DNA of 60,809 nucleotides from a bacterium (lineage in GTDB: Bacteria > Desulfobacterota > JAPLJL01). Positions 25,768 through 34,506 of the stretch are shown here, piece by piece. Where the stretch lies: the NCBI GenBank assembly GCA_028713675.1, contig JAQTNV010000018.1, forward strand, positions 1 to 60,809, read 5' to 3'. The stretch's first letter is position 1, and every line of letters begins with the position of its first letter. A model generated the notes under the pieces. The model was not told the DNA's origin and did no database searches. It worked only from the letters and a program-made list of their open reading frames with translations. A program made the translations under genes and the position numbers.

Positions 25768-26547
25768 TTAGAGCGTGATGATCTGCCCGTCGGAATCTTC
25801 CAACGTGGGATGATGGCCTTCCTTCGTCCCTTCAGCGGTAATCCGGTGGGCGAAGGAAGCTGAGGCCTTCAGGGATTTTCCGGGCTTCTTCTGCTTCATC
25901 CGATCCTGCCAGCATTTCACTTCCTGAATCACTTCCTCCGGGTGGTCCACCACCGTGAAGATGCCAAGGTCCGCGGGAGAAATATTGCGGTAGCCGCGCA
26001 GCACCACCCCGTCCATCCACTTGACCAGCCCCTTCCAGAACTTGCTCCCGTAGAGAATGATCGGGAAGGGATCGATCTTCTGCGTCTGGATCAGGGTCAT
26101 GGATTCGAAAAACTCGTCCAGGGTGCCGAAGCCCCCGGGGAAGCAAACAAAGGCGACCGAGTACTTGACGAACATCAGCTTGCGGCAGAAAAAATAATGA
26201 AAAGACATGGAGATATTCTGGTAAGGGTTGGATCTCTGCTCCATGGGGAGGGCGATATTCAGGCCGACCGACCTGCCTTTCACCGCGTGGGCCCCCCGGT
26301 TGGCCGCCTCCATGATCCCGGGACCGCCGCCGGTGATCACGGCGAAGCCCTCCTGGGAGAGTTTTTTACCCACTTCCTGGGCGTCCCGGTACATCGGGTC
26401 CCGGCGACCGGTCCGGGCCGAGCCGAAGACCGAAACCCCCGGGCCCAGGCCCGACATCAGGGAAAAACCGTCGATCAGCTCCGAAAGGATCCGGAAAACC
26501 CTCCAGGTTTCCTCCGCCGCGTATTCCGGGGTTTTTCCGCTCGACAT
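25768..26547 (-). CDS. LOG-family protein (TIGR00730-like)
   Basis: 259 residues. The nucleotide-binding G-G-G-P-G-I-M-E-A-A-N-R-G-A motif near 73-86 and the catalytic P-G-G-F-G-T-L-D-E motif near 136-144 mark the Lonely Guy/lysine-decarboxylase-like family. Members of this class cleave nucleoside monophosphates (phosphoribohydrolase or cytokinin-activating reactions). The protein has an extra C-terminal stretch of about 40 residues (K-K-P-G-K-S...), low in order. Actual substrate unknown; the gene is on its own. Confidence 0.9.
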   Translation of the reverse strand: MSSGKTPEYAAEETWRVFRILSELIDGFSLMSGLGPGVSVFGSARTGRRDPMYRDAQEVGKKLSQEGFAVITGGGPGIMEAANRGAHAVKGRSVGLNIALPMEQRSNPYQNISMSFHYFFCRKLMFVKYSVAFVCFPGGFGTLDEFFESMTLIQTQKIDPFPIILYGSKFWKGLVKWMDGVVLRGYRNISPADLGIFTVVDHPEEVIQEVKCWQDRMKQKKPGKSLKASASFAHRITAEGTKEGHHPTLEDSDGQIITL

Positions 26548-26691
26548 AAATCCCCCTTCTTAAGTCAATAACTAAACACCAAATTCCAATGATCAAACTT
26601 AACAAAAAACAATATCAAAAACATTTGCACCCTCACCCTTTCCCTCCCCCCTCGAGGGGGAGGGCGGGGGAGAGGGGGTCATTCTGCTTTT

Positions 26692-27849
26692 CTATGTTTC
26701 CTGCGAAGTGAGGAGCTTCATCAGTTTGGGAGCGACAAAAAGGCGGTCCCGTTTTTTGCCCGTGGTTTCCTTCAGGATCCCGATCTCGACCAGCCTCTGG
26801 ACGCCCTTCTTGACCGAGTTGAAAGGCAGGCTCCACTTGCGGGAGAGACCGGCAACCGAAATCACCGGGTTGAAAAATATCTCCTCGATCAGGCGCTGGG
26901 CCGCTCCGGGGATTTTCTTGGTCTGGCCCAGGCCGGTCTGGTATTCGGCATGCAGTTCGATGATCTTGCGGGCGTCGGCCAGTGCCGCCCGGGCCTGGTG
27001 GGCCACCCCCCGGAGGAAAAACTCGAACCACCCCGGCCAGGCGCCCCTCTGGCTCACCCCCAGAAGTTTCTGGTAATACTCATCCTTGAATTTGTCGAAG
27101 AACTCCGAAAGGTAGAGGATCGGCTGTCCCAGCAGGCCCTTTTCCCGGAGGAAAAAGGTGACCAGCAGTCTCCCGATCCGTCCGTTGCCGTCGGTAAAGG
27201 GATGAACCACCTCGAACTGGTAATGGACCAGGGCGCACTGGATCAGGGACGGCTCCGCCGCCTTGGATTTGAGATACCGGTCCAGGTCATCCAGCACCGG
27301 CTTGAGCTCCTCCACCGGAGGGGGGACAAAGGTGGCTTCGTAGAGCGATCGTCCCGGGGGGCCGATCCAGTTCTGCCGCCGCCGGACTTCGCCCGGCGGG
27401 TCATCCTCGCCCTTGAGTCCTTTAAAAAGGATTCCGTGGATCTCGCAGAGAAGCGGAAGAGACAGCGGCAATTCCTTCAGCCGCTCCAGACCGAGATCGA
27501 TGGCCCGCACGTAGTTCTGAACCTCCTGGACATCCAAACGGGGGGATTCCTCCGCCCCGGAAGCCTCGAAGAAAAAGAGGTCGCTCAGGGAGGCCTGGGT
27601 CCCCTCGATCCGCGAGCTGGAGACCGCTTCCCGCCGGATATAAGGCGAAATCAGGATATTGGGATTGGGTAAAAGACTTCCCGCCCCGGAGAGTTCGCCC
27701 AGCGCCCGCTCCGCCTCGGAAATAAGCTGGACAACATTGCCGTCATATTCCACATGGGGAGGCAGGGGATTGGGGACATATGCCCAGTATCCCTGCCGGG
27801 ATTGGACTGTCTTGCCGGAAGGTGAATTATTGAAATCCTCGGGATTCAT
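26692..27849 (-). CDS. Fic-domain protein with N-terminal self-inhibitory motif
   Basis: 385 residues. Fic motif H216-P-F-T-D-G-N-G-R-I-G-R227, complete, so AMP transfer from ATP to a target hydroxyl is expected. An S78-x-x-x-E82-G83 inhibitory motif in an N-terminal helix places it in the class whose active site is blocked by its own Glu. Residues 288-370 form a winged-helix-like tail. This is the common housekeeping-type Fic architecture (often called Fic/DOC family with an HTH). There is no antitoxin gene beside it, fitting built-in control. SD AAGGAA about 9 bp before the ATG. The target is not predictable. Confidence 0.92.
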   Translation of the reverse strand: MNPEDFNNSPSGKTVQSRQGYWAYVPNPLPPHVEYDGNVVQLISEAERALGELSGAGSLLPNPNILISPYIRREAVSSSRIEGTQASLSDLFFFEASGAEESPRLDVQEVQNYVRAIDLGLERLKELPLSLPLLCEIHGILFKGLKGEDDPPGEVRRRQNWIGPPGRSLYEATFVPPPVEELKPVLDDLDRYLKSKAAEPSLIQCALVHYQFEVVHPFTDGNGRIGRLLVTFFLREKGLLGQPILYLSEFFDKFKDEYYQKLLGVSQRGAWPGWFEFFLRGVAHQARAALADARKIIELHAEYQTGLGQTKKIPGAAQRLIEEIFFNPVISVAGLSRKWSLPFNSVKKGVQRLVEIGILKETTGKKRDRLFVAPKLMKLLTSQET

Positions 27850-28262
27850 AAAATAATTCCTTGTCTTAAAGACGGAACTTTAACAAATCAAAACAACTTA
27901 TTTTGGGGTGATTCCGTAGTTGCCTCATTTATGAGGCTCCTTTGTTATGAATATTTTTACAGCCCGATCCTTCCTCTGTCAGGATAAATAAATCAAGCGA
28001 CTACATAAACCACGGATATTGTCCATATATAAGGAAGCTTCCTTATTTCTACATCCTTCAATAGGGATTTCCCCTATTGAAGGATTGTATCATATCCTGA
28101 AATAGAGATCAAATTCAGACACGGATCAACGTGGATTAAATGAATAATCTTTTTGCTGAAAAAAAAAGGACTTCTGAAGACAGTTAAAGACTCGTATTAA
28201 TTTTAGAAAACAGTCCTTTTGTGAACCTTCTTATTATCCGTGTCCATCCATGAAATCCGTGT
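27850..28262. other. 413-bp AT-rich spacer with a perfect 13-bp stem
   Basis: No gene seen. Holds the palindrome AAGGAAGCTTCCTT (28031-28044) and, ten bases on, TCCTTCAATAGGG / CCCTATTGAAGGA (28054-28084, loop 5). Both are upstream of the Fic gene and downstream of the small gene that follows, so they may be an operator or a terminator. Confidence 0.55.
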
Positions 28263-28583
28263 CTAAAAACTATAACTGAGGAGATCAAGTCTGGGGCTGA
28301 AAGCCTGACTTTTATCTTTGGTATCAGCGGGGTTATCCAGTAATCCCACCCGGGCCGGCGGCTGTAAAGCCAGGGATCGGGCTTCACCCCAGATGTAGAA
28401 ATAGCCAATCACCACCGCCACTCCAACGGCTACTCCCCCGCTCCCGATGATGAAGTATCCGGATGGCGAAGTAACCGAGAAAGCCCATCCCGCCCGCGCC
28501 GGTGAGGGAATGAAGGTTATCGCGAAAGCCAAAATTATTCCGGCGATTAACATCCTGCCTCTGCTTGGGATCGCTTTTTTCAT
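28263..28583 (-). CDS. Small secreted/membrane protein, unknown
   Basis: 106 residues from the ATG at 28583, with GGAGG 6 bp upstream; the longer frame upstream reads into a REP-like repeat. Signal peptide or N-terminal helix (MLIAGIILAFAITFIPSPARA), one further hydrophobic, glycine-rich stretch (G-S-G-G-V-A-V-G-V-A-V-V-I-G-Y), then a polar tail ending D-L-L-S-Y-S-F. The final Phe and the secretion signal are reminiscent of outer-membrane proteins, but the size is small. No family recognised. Confidence 0.6.
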   Translation of the reverse strand: MKKAIPSRGRMLIAGIILAFAITFIPSPARAGWAFSVTSPSGYFIIGSGGVAVGVAVVIGYFYIWGEARSLALQPPARVGLLDNPADTKDKSQAFSPRLDLLSYSF

Positions 28584-28781
28584 CGTCGTCCTCCTTGTCA
28601 TTGCGAGCCCCGACAAAGTCGGGGCGTGGCAATCTTTCTTCATATCGGCTTGCGCCTCAGAATGACAAAACGAAATCACGAAACTATTTAATAAATTTTA
28701 TCGAATATCCGGGCGAAAGCGAAGCGGGATTTTTTCGGTTCCCGTTTGGCTTTTTCCATCGGTAGGACTATTCTGGATGAT

Positions 28782-30038
28782 ATGAAGGTCGGGAGGAGAA
28801 AGGGCGAATGCCTGCTCGCCGGGAAAACCGTCGCGGGGATACCGGCCCTGGTCCTGGAAAACGACTATATTTTTCTCACCCTCGTTCCCGATGCCGGGGG
28901 CAAGATCCAGGAATTGATCTTCAAACCCACCGGGAATGATTTCGCCTGGCACAGTCCCATCACCCCTCTGAAAATACCCAAATACGGCTCGGAATTCGTA
29001 CCCTATGACTCCGGCGGGTTCGATGAGATGCTTCCCACGGTGTCCGAGTGCGACTGGCGGGACGCCCACCTGCCCGACCACGGCGAAGCCTGGCAGCTTC
29101 CCGCCCGCGTGGTGGAAGAGATTTCCGAGCCGGACCGGGTGGCGGTCAAGACCGACTGGGTTCTGAGGGCCTCTCCTTTTTTCATGGAACGCACCATCAC
29201 CCTGAACGGGGGGGAGTCCCGGGTCCGGTTCGACTACCGGATCAAGAACCAGGGAAACAAACCCTGGGAGTTCATCTGGGCCCTGCACGCGAGCGTCGCC
29301 CCCGGGGGAAAGGTCCGGAAAGGCACCCGGCTCTTTCTGCCCCGCGCCACCCGCCTGAACGTCTGGTGGTCGAAAGACGAGCGCCTGGGCCGACAGGGCA
29401 CCTGGCTCAACTGGCCGAAGGAACTGGACAAGCGGGAGAAGAAAGTCGACCTCAGCACCCTGGAAGGGGAAGCCGGTTTCGCGGAGAAGCTTTTCACCGA
29501 GGAATTGAAGGAAGGCTGGGTGGCGGCCCTCGAACCCGAGACCCGCGAGGCCATCGGCTTCAGCTTTTCCCCGGAGGCGCTGCCCTACGCCGGGATCTGG
29601 CTGAACCAGGGGGGCTGGCGCGGTTACTGCCAGCTGGGTCTGGAGGCCACCAGCGCGATGGGGGACAACCTGGAGCTGGCGGTCAAAAAATATCAGAAGA
29701 GATATTCCCGACTCAACCCGGGGCAGTCGTTTTCCTTCAGTCTCTGGGTCAGCCTGGGCCAAGGAATGGACAGCATCGGCAGGATCACCCCGGCCGGCAC
29801 CTTCATCGAACCGGGCCTGAAGCTGAAAGCCGGTTCCATCAAGGGAGCCTTGGTGGCGCCTTTCCGGGGAACCCTGGAAATCGTCGAGCGCTCCCAGCCC
29901 GACGACATCCTGCTCCGCGAGTTTCTGATCCCCTCGAAAAGATGCGAGATCTCGCTCCTGGGAAGCAGCCGGAAAGATTATGATATTATTTTGAAGCACT
30001 GGCAGGGGGACCTGGTGGACTCAATCAGTCTGAAGTAA
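28782..30038 (+). CDS. Mutarotase-like (galactose-mutarotase superfamily) protein
   Basis: 418 residues from the ATG at 28782; a TTG 12 codons earlier is in frame but sits without SD. Beta-rich sequence with the start seen in aldose-1-epimerase relatives (L-V-L-E-N-D-Y-I-F-L-T-L-V-P-D-A-G-G-K-I), a G-F-D-E-M-L-P motif, and H-A-S near 180. The protein is longer than GalM and lacks clear GalM catalytic spacing, so it is more like an uncharacterised carbohydrate-binding member (DUF5107/DUF4432-like). Cytoplasmic. Sugar-related function fits galK, the symporter and the GH2 protein elsewhere in the window, but no operon link. Confidence 0.7.
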   Translation: MKVGRRKGECLLAGKTVAGIPALVLENDYIFLTLVPDAGGKIQELIFKPTGNDFAWHSPITPLKIPKYGSEFVPYDSGGFDEMLPTVSECDWRDAHLPDHGEAWQLPARVVEEISEPDRVAVKTDWVLRASPFFMERTITLNGGESRVRFDYRIKNQGNKPWEFIWALHASVAPGGKVRKGTRLFLPRATRLNVWWSKDERLGRQGTWLNWPKELDKREKKVDLSTLEGEAGFAEKLFTEELKEGWVAALEPETREAIGFSFSPEALPYAGIWLNQGGWRGYCQLGLEATSAMGDNLELAVKKYQKRYSRLNPGQSFSFSLWVSLGQGMDSIGRITPAGTFIEPGLKLKAGSIKGALVAPFRGTLEIVERSQPDDILLREFLIPSKRCEISLLGSSRKDYDIILKHWQGDLVDSISLK

Positions 30039-30228
30039 GGAAATTGACGATTGACGAATGACGATTGACGAATGAAAATCAAAATTATCGACAATTGAAA
30101 TGATAAACCTTGAACATATAATTTTATGATTGACGAATAACGACTTGTCCCGAGGCGGATTTTACCGAGGGATTGTCGAATGAAAATTAAACCAATCGTC
30201 AATCCGCAATCTACAATCGTCAATTAAC
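30039..30228. repeat. GACGATT word array and its mirror
   Basis: Starts with GGAAATTGACGATTGACG, repeated words GACGATTGACGAATG, and ends with CAATCCGCAATCTACAATCG in the opposite sense, an imperfect foldback of 190 bp. Confidence 0.7.
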
Positions 30229-31329
30229 ATGATCAGCAAGCCAGATCAGATTTCTTCCCGCCTCCGCCTGATTTTCTTCCTCGGGATCGGCGCGGCGATT
30301 CTGCTGACGGTCTATTACCTTCGCACCGTCCTGGGCCCGTTCTTTCTCGCCGTGGTGATCGCCTATATCCTTGACCCGGTGGTCAGGAAGATGGAAACCT
30401 GGAAAATCCACCGCGATTTTTCCATTGTCGTCATCCTGCTTGGATCTTTTCTTTTGGCCATCTTAATTCTGGTGAACCTGATCCCCTTTCTCCTCGATGA
30501 AATCCAGGGTTTGATCCGCAACTTTCCGACCTATCTCGAAAACCTCCGCAAGCTCCTCGTTTCCTGGACGGGGATGAGATCGGATACCGATCTTTACGGC
30601 GTAGTCCAGACCGGGATGAATTACCTCCAGGAAAAGCTGAAAATCGATACCGCGAAGGTCATCCAGCCCCTGCCCGGAATCGTAGCCAAGATCCTTTCCA
30701 ACACCATCGCCCTTTTCACCTGGATTCTCAGTCTCCTGATTGTCCCGCTTTTTTCCTTCATCCTCCTCCATGACATGAAAAAGATCAAAACCAGCGTGGT
30801 TTCCTACTTTCCCCCCGATTACCGGGAAAGCTGGGTCAGCTTCCTGAAGGAGATCGACCAAGTCCTCTCCGGCTTTATCCACGGGCAGCTCACGGTCTGC
30901 ACCATCCTCGCCGTTTGCTACACCCTGGGGTATCTGGTGATCGGGATAGATTACGCCCTCTTGGTCGGGATCTTCTCCGGCTACGCCTTCATCGTCCCCT
31001 ACATCGGGTCGATCACGGGGGCGGCCCTGGCCCTGATTCTTTCCCTGACCACCTTCGGGTTTGACTACCACCTGGTCCTGGTCGCGGGCTGGCTGATCCT
31101 GGTCCAGATCGTGGAGAGCTATTTCATCACCCCGCGCGTGGTGGGGAAAAAGGTCGGCTTAACGGTTATTGAGGTGATCCTGGCCGTCCTGGTCTCCGGC
31201 AAGATCTTCGGATTCCTGGGGGTGATTATCGCCGTGCCCCTGGCGGCCTCCTTCAAGGTGGTCCTGAAGAAACTGTTCGCGGCTTACAAAAATTCCCGGA
31301 TGTACCATGCCGTTGAACAAAAGAAGTAG
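30229..31329 (+). CDS. AI-2E-family permease (PerM/YdiK type)
   Basis: 366 residues with about seven helices: 1-2 at about 15-45 (L-G-I-G-A-A-I-L-L and L-G-P-F-F-L-A-V-V-I-A-Y-I-L-D-P-V-V), a long amphipathic segment 90-150, and four more helices to 340, ending in a basic tail. The D-P-V-V-R start, the P-x-Y-I-G-S motif and G-L-T-V-I-E near the end match the AI-2E transporter family, now seen as general small-molecule or ion permeases. Substrate unknown. Unlinked to other genes. Confidence 0.88.
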   Translation: MISKPDQISSRLRLIFFLGIGAAILLTVYYLRTVLGPFFLAVVIAYILDPVVRKMETWKIHRDFSIVVILLGSFLLAILILVNLIPFLLDEIQGLIRNFPTYLENLRKLLVSWTGMRSDTDLYGVVQTGMNYLQEKLKIDTAKVIQPLPGIVAKILSNTIALFTWILSLLIVPLFSFILLHDMKKIKTSVVSYFPPDYRESWVSFLKEIDQVLSGFIHGQLTVCTILAVCYTLGYLVIGIDYALLVGIFSGYAFIVPYIGSITGAALALILSLTTFGFDYHLVLVAGWLILVQIVESYFITPRVVGKKVGLTVIEVILAVLVSGKIFGFLGVIIAVPLAASFKVVLKKLFAAYKNSRMYHAVEQKK

Positions 31330-31544
31330 ACAGTAGACAGTAGACGGTATACGGCAGACCGGAAATATCAGGAAATAATTTTCGGGCGGGGATAAACCCC
31401 GCCCCTACCTCCCGAATTAGGTTTTGGGTGTTAGGTCATAGGTGATAGGTTTTAACCCAACACCTATAACCTAAGACCCATGACCTAGAAACCGAGAACC
31501 TACCCCCCCGGGCTTCTGAAAATCCCAGAATTTTTAGGCTAATA
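31330..31544 (+). repeat. GACAGTAGAC array and foldback of GGTCATAGG words
   Basis: Words CAGTAGACAGTAGAC start at the stop codon; 31424-31496 folds back: GGTGTTAGGTCATAGGTG against CACCTATAACCTAAGACC. A CCCGGGCTTCTGAAAA motif lies near 31510. Confidence 0.7.
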
Positions 31545-31575
31545 AAATCCCCTCCTGATCAAGGAAGGGATTTTT
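31545..31575 (+). terminator. Intrinsic terminator
   Basis: AAATCCC / GGGATTT stem flanking an inner CTCCT...AGGAA pairing, followed by a T run; works in either direction in principle. Confidence 0.6.
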
Positions 31576-31681
31576 CCTAAGTTTCGGGCGGCCGCGCAGG
31601 GACGCCCCTATATAAATATTTCCTGTTTTTTACCTATGACCTATCACCTATGACCTATGACCTTTTTCTTGCTCTTTGCGC

Positions 31682-33385
31682 CTAGGGAAGAGGTATCTTT
31701 TCGAGGCTTTTGATCCCCAGCTGGATCGGCAGGATGAAGGCGATGACGTTCAGGGCCGCCGCCCCGATGAAGAAGCCGGAAAAGCCGAGCCACTGCTCGA
31801 CGGTGATGGGGATCCCCCGGAAGTAGGCCATGAAGTAGAAGTAGACCGGCCGGGCTTCGAGCGCCACCACCACCCCGATGAAAGCCATCGAAATGAGCAT
31901 GTATACCACCCCGCCGTACCCGGCGGCGATCTTGGCCGGGTTCTCGAGATGAAACCGGGGATAAATGGAGCCGACCCCGAGGGCCAGGCCGACAATGCCG
32001 AAGGTCATGAAAAACATCGTGATCGCGGAAAGATAATTCATGAAAAGGGAGACCTGGAGAAGATGATTGGAGACAATGATGAGCACCTCCGAGAGAATGA
32101 GCAGGGGAAATATCATCACCCCGAACTTGGCCCAGATCACCTGCTTGGCGGAAAGGGGCGAGGAGCGGATGATCCAGAAGGCCCTCCCCTCCATGCTCAC
32201 CATCGGAAAGACGAAGCGCGCGGAGAGGGCCGCCAGGACAAACCCGGCCAGGGCCAGGTTCAGAAACGCGAGCAGGTTCTGGACATAAAAGGTCGGCATC
32301 CCGGCCCGGGAAAGCGGGATCGCCTTGAAGTTGTAAAGGTAAACCGTGACCAGGGCAGCCAGGAGAAAAAGCTGGGACCACTGGGTGGTGTCCCGGAAGA
32401 AAAATTTGACCTCCTTGGCGAAAATCGCCCGGGTGGGGGGCGAGAAAGGAAGCGTCACCACGGAGAGAATGTAATCCAGGGGCGTCCGCCGGAAATAACC
32501 CGAGCGCTTGGCCTCCTGCGAGCGGGAGAAACCCCGCCGGTATAACCCCTGGTGCAGCCACATGGTCAGGACCAGGAAAGCCAGCCCGGTGAAAATCAGG
32601 AGGCCCATGGAAAGAAATCCGTTCCCGCCCGGCCAGCCGTTCAGGGCGGGAAGGACGGCGTTGGTGGCCCAGAGGTAGGGATGGTAGCTTTCGGTGGGGA
32701 TCCGGAAGGCCGCGAAATAGCTGACCAGGTTCTGAAAGGCCTCCGGGTCGGCCAGGCGCTCGGGGCGGAGCAGGCGGAACATGAGGTAAAGGGCGATGAA
32801 TATCAGGAGGGCCAGGAAGAGCATGATTTCCCGGGTGCGCCGGGCCGGAAAAAGGTTGACCAGGAACAGGGTCAGCGAGGCGCCGATGGTGCCGGGAATC
32901 AGAAGGAAAAAAAACAGGACCAGGGGAAACCAGAGGTAATAAATCAGGGGGGAGGCGTTGACCACCCCGTAGGCCAGGAAAATCGGGAACCCGAAAAAAA
33001 GCACCATCCAGGAGGATTCCAGGAGCGACTCGGTGAAACGGGAGAAGAACAGGGCCGGGGGGTCCGCCGGGACGTGGTTCAGAAGTTCCAGCTCGTCGGC
33101 CAGGTAATAAGTCGACAGCGCGGTAATGATATTGGAAATGATCAGGATGCCGAAAAACACCAGGAAGATCATGGAAAGAAGCTTGGTGGCCAGGAGGGGG
33201 CCGATGAATTCAATCCCCTGGAAATAGCGGAGCACCTTGACGAAGGCGTAAAAGGTGAAAGCCCAGACGGAAATCCCCAGCAGCCCGAGGGCGGCGGTCC
33301 GGAGCTTGGCCCCCGGCTCGACCCGCCGGGTGCGGTTCCGGAAGGAATAGTACGAGGGGCTTAAAAGCTGCAGGTATTGATTCAT
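31682..33385 (-). CDS. ABC exporter permease, ABC-2-like
   Basis: 567 residues with about 14 hydrophobic segments in two similar halves. No ATPase motif. Starts four bases after the ATPase stop, so it is the membrane partner of the next entry. Long hydrophobic runs with charged loops (F-P-A-R-R-T-R-E-I-M) recall the putative ABC exporter family PF16962. Direction is likely export, from the ATPase type. Substrate unknown; no regulator is beside it. Confidence 0.85.
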   Translation of the reverse strand: MNQYLQLLSPSYYSFRNRTRRVEPGAKLRTAALGLLGISVWAFTFYAFVKVLRYFQGIEFIGPLLATKLLSMIFLVFFGILIISNIITALSTYYLADELELLNHVPADPPALFFSRFTESLLESSWMVLFFGFPIFLAYGVVNASPLIYYLWFPLVLFFFLLIPGTIGASLTLFLVNLFPARRTREIMLFLALLIFIALYLMFRLLRPERLADPEAFQNLVSYFAAFRIPTESYHPYLWATNAVLPALNGWPGGNGFLSMGLLIFTGLAFLVLTMWLHQGLYRRGFSRSQEAKRSGYFRRTPLDYILSVVTLPFSPPTRAIFAKEVKFFFRDTTQWSQLFLLAALVTVYLYNFKAIPLSRAGMPTFYVQNLLAFLNLALAGFVLAALSARFVFPMVSMEGRAFWIIRSSPLSAKQVIWAKFGVMIFPLLILSEVLIIVSNHLLQVSLFMNYLSAITMFFMTFGIVGLALGVGSIYPRFHLENPAKIAAGYGGVVYMLISMAFIGVVVALEARPVYFYFMAYFRGIPITVEQWLGFSGFFIGAAALNVIAFILPIQLGIKSLEKIPLP

Positions 33386-33389
33386 CCGG

Positions 33390-34124
33390 TCAGCCCGCGT
33401 GGACGGGACTGGTTATCTTCAGGAAAACCTCTTCAAGCCGTTCATCCTGGAACCCGCTCCGCGTCTTGATATTGTCCGGCGTTCCCACCGCGATCATGGA
33501 ACCGAGGTGAATGATCCCGATCCGGTCGGCGATCTCCTCCGCTACGCTCAGGGTATGGGTGGAAAGCAGGATCGCGCAGCCCTTCCGGCGGTATTCCTGG
33601 AAGATATCCTTGACCAGCCGCGTGGCCCGCGGGTCGAGGCCGACAAAGGGCTCGTCGATCACGATGGCCTTGGGCTCATGGAGGAGGGCCGAGACCATTA
33701 CCAGTTTCTGCTTCATCCCGTGGGAGTAGCTCTCGATCAGTTCGTCCCGCCATTCGGAAAGATCAAAAATCTCGAGCAGCCGGTCCATTTCCATCTTGGC
33801 CTTCCGGTCGTCCAGGCCCCAGATCTGGGCGATAAACCGGAGAAATTCCTCCCCGGTCAGTTTCTGGTAGAGAAACGGGCGATCGGGGATAAAACCGATA
33901 ATCTGGCGGGCGGCCACCGGATCCTTCAGGACATCGTGGCCGAAGACCCGGACCGTCCCCCGGGTGGGCTGGATCAGGCCGCCGATGATCCGGAGGGTGG
34001 TGGTCTTACCAGCCCCGTTGGGGCCCAGAAAGCCGAAAATCTCTCCGGCCTGGACGTTAAGATCCAGGTCCTTGACCGCGGTCAATTTGAAATATTGCTT
34101 GGTGAGTTTGATGGTCTCGATCAT
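33390..34124 (-). CDS. ABC transporter ATPase
   Basis: 244 residues from the ATG at 34124 (MIETIKLTKQY), the usual start of this family; a TTG further up lacks support. Walker A G-P-N-G-A-G-K-T-T-T near 37-46, Q-loop around I-G-F-I-P-D-R-P-F, a variant signature Y-S-H-G-M-K-Q-K near 135 (LSGGQ usual, but this variant is common in ABC-2 exporters), Walker B I-V-I-D-E-P-F-V-G-L-D near 158 and a switch His in S-T-H-T. It drives the permease downstream. Possibly an outward transporter of small amphiphiles. Confidence 0.95.
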   Translation of the reverse strand: MIETIKLTKQYFKLTAVKDLDLNVQAGEIFGFLGPNGAGKTTTLRIIGGLIQPTRGTVRVFGHDVLKDPVAARQIIGFIPDRPFLYQKLTGEEFLRFIAQIWGLDDRKAKMEMDRLLEIFDLSEWRDELIESYSHGMKQKLVMVSALLHEPKAIVIDEPFVGLDPRATRLVKDIFQEYRRKGCAILLSTHTLSVAEEIADRIGIIHLGSMIAVGTPDNIKTRSGFQDERLEEVFLKITSPVHAG

Positions 34125-34506
34125 CTTAAATATTGTAAGGACCGGGACACCCTCTTTCAATGAGCAATTACCAAATTAGGTTCAGAGGTTCAACGTTCAC
34201 AGTTCAGGGTTTGTCGCGTTTTTTGGGTTTTACCGGAATACCGGGGGGTTGGTTCTCGCGACCCGCACTCTTTTTTCCCGGACACTAATGGACTCGATGA
34301 CTCCTGATAATTGACTCTGACGAAGGCGAGGCCCTGCCGGGCCCGCCGCCCGGCATTACGTGATCGCGCACATTGTGCGGGGAGCGAAACCCACCCCCCA
34401 AAAAAGAAAAGACTTTAAATTTTTCTTCCCCCGCCTACGATCTACCGTATACCGTTTTTTCCCGCTTTGATTGACATTGGAAAAGGTTCATTCCAGAATT
34501 TGGGGC
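34125..34506. other. 382-bp divergent spacer
   Basis: Contains GTTCAACGTTCACAGTTCAG words (34188-34208), a CCGGGGGG motif, a GGCCCGCCGCCCGGC hairpin near 34341 and a TTGCGCG-free GCGCACATTGTGCG palindrome near 34365. No gene seen. Confidence 0.5.
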
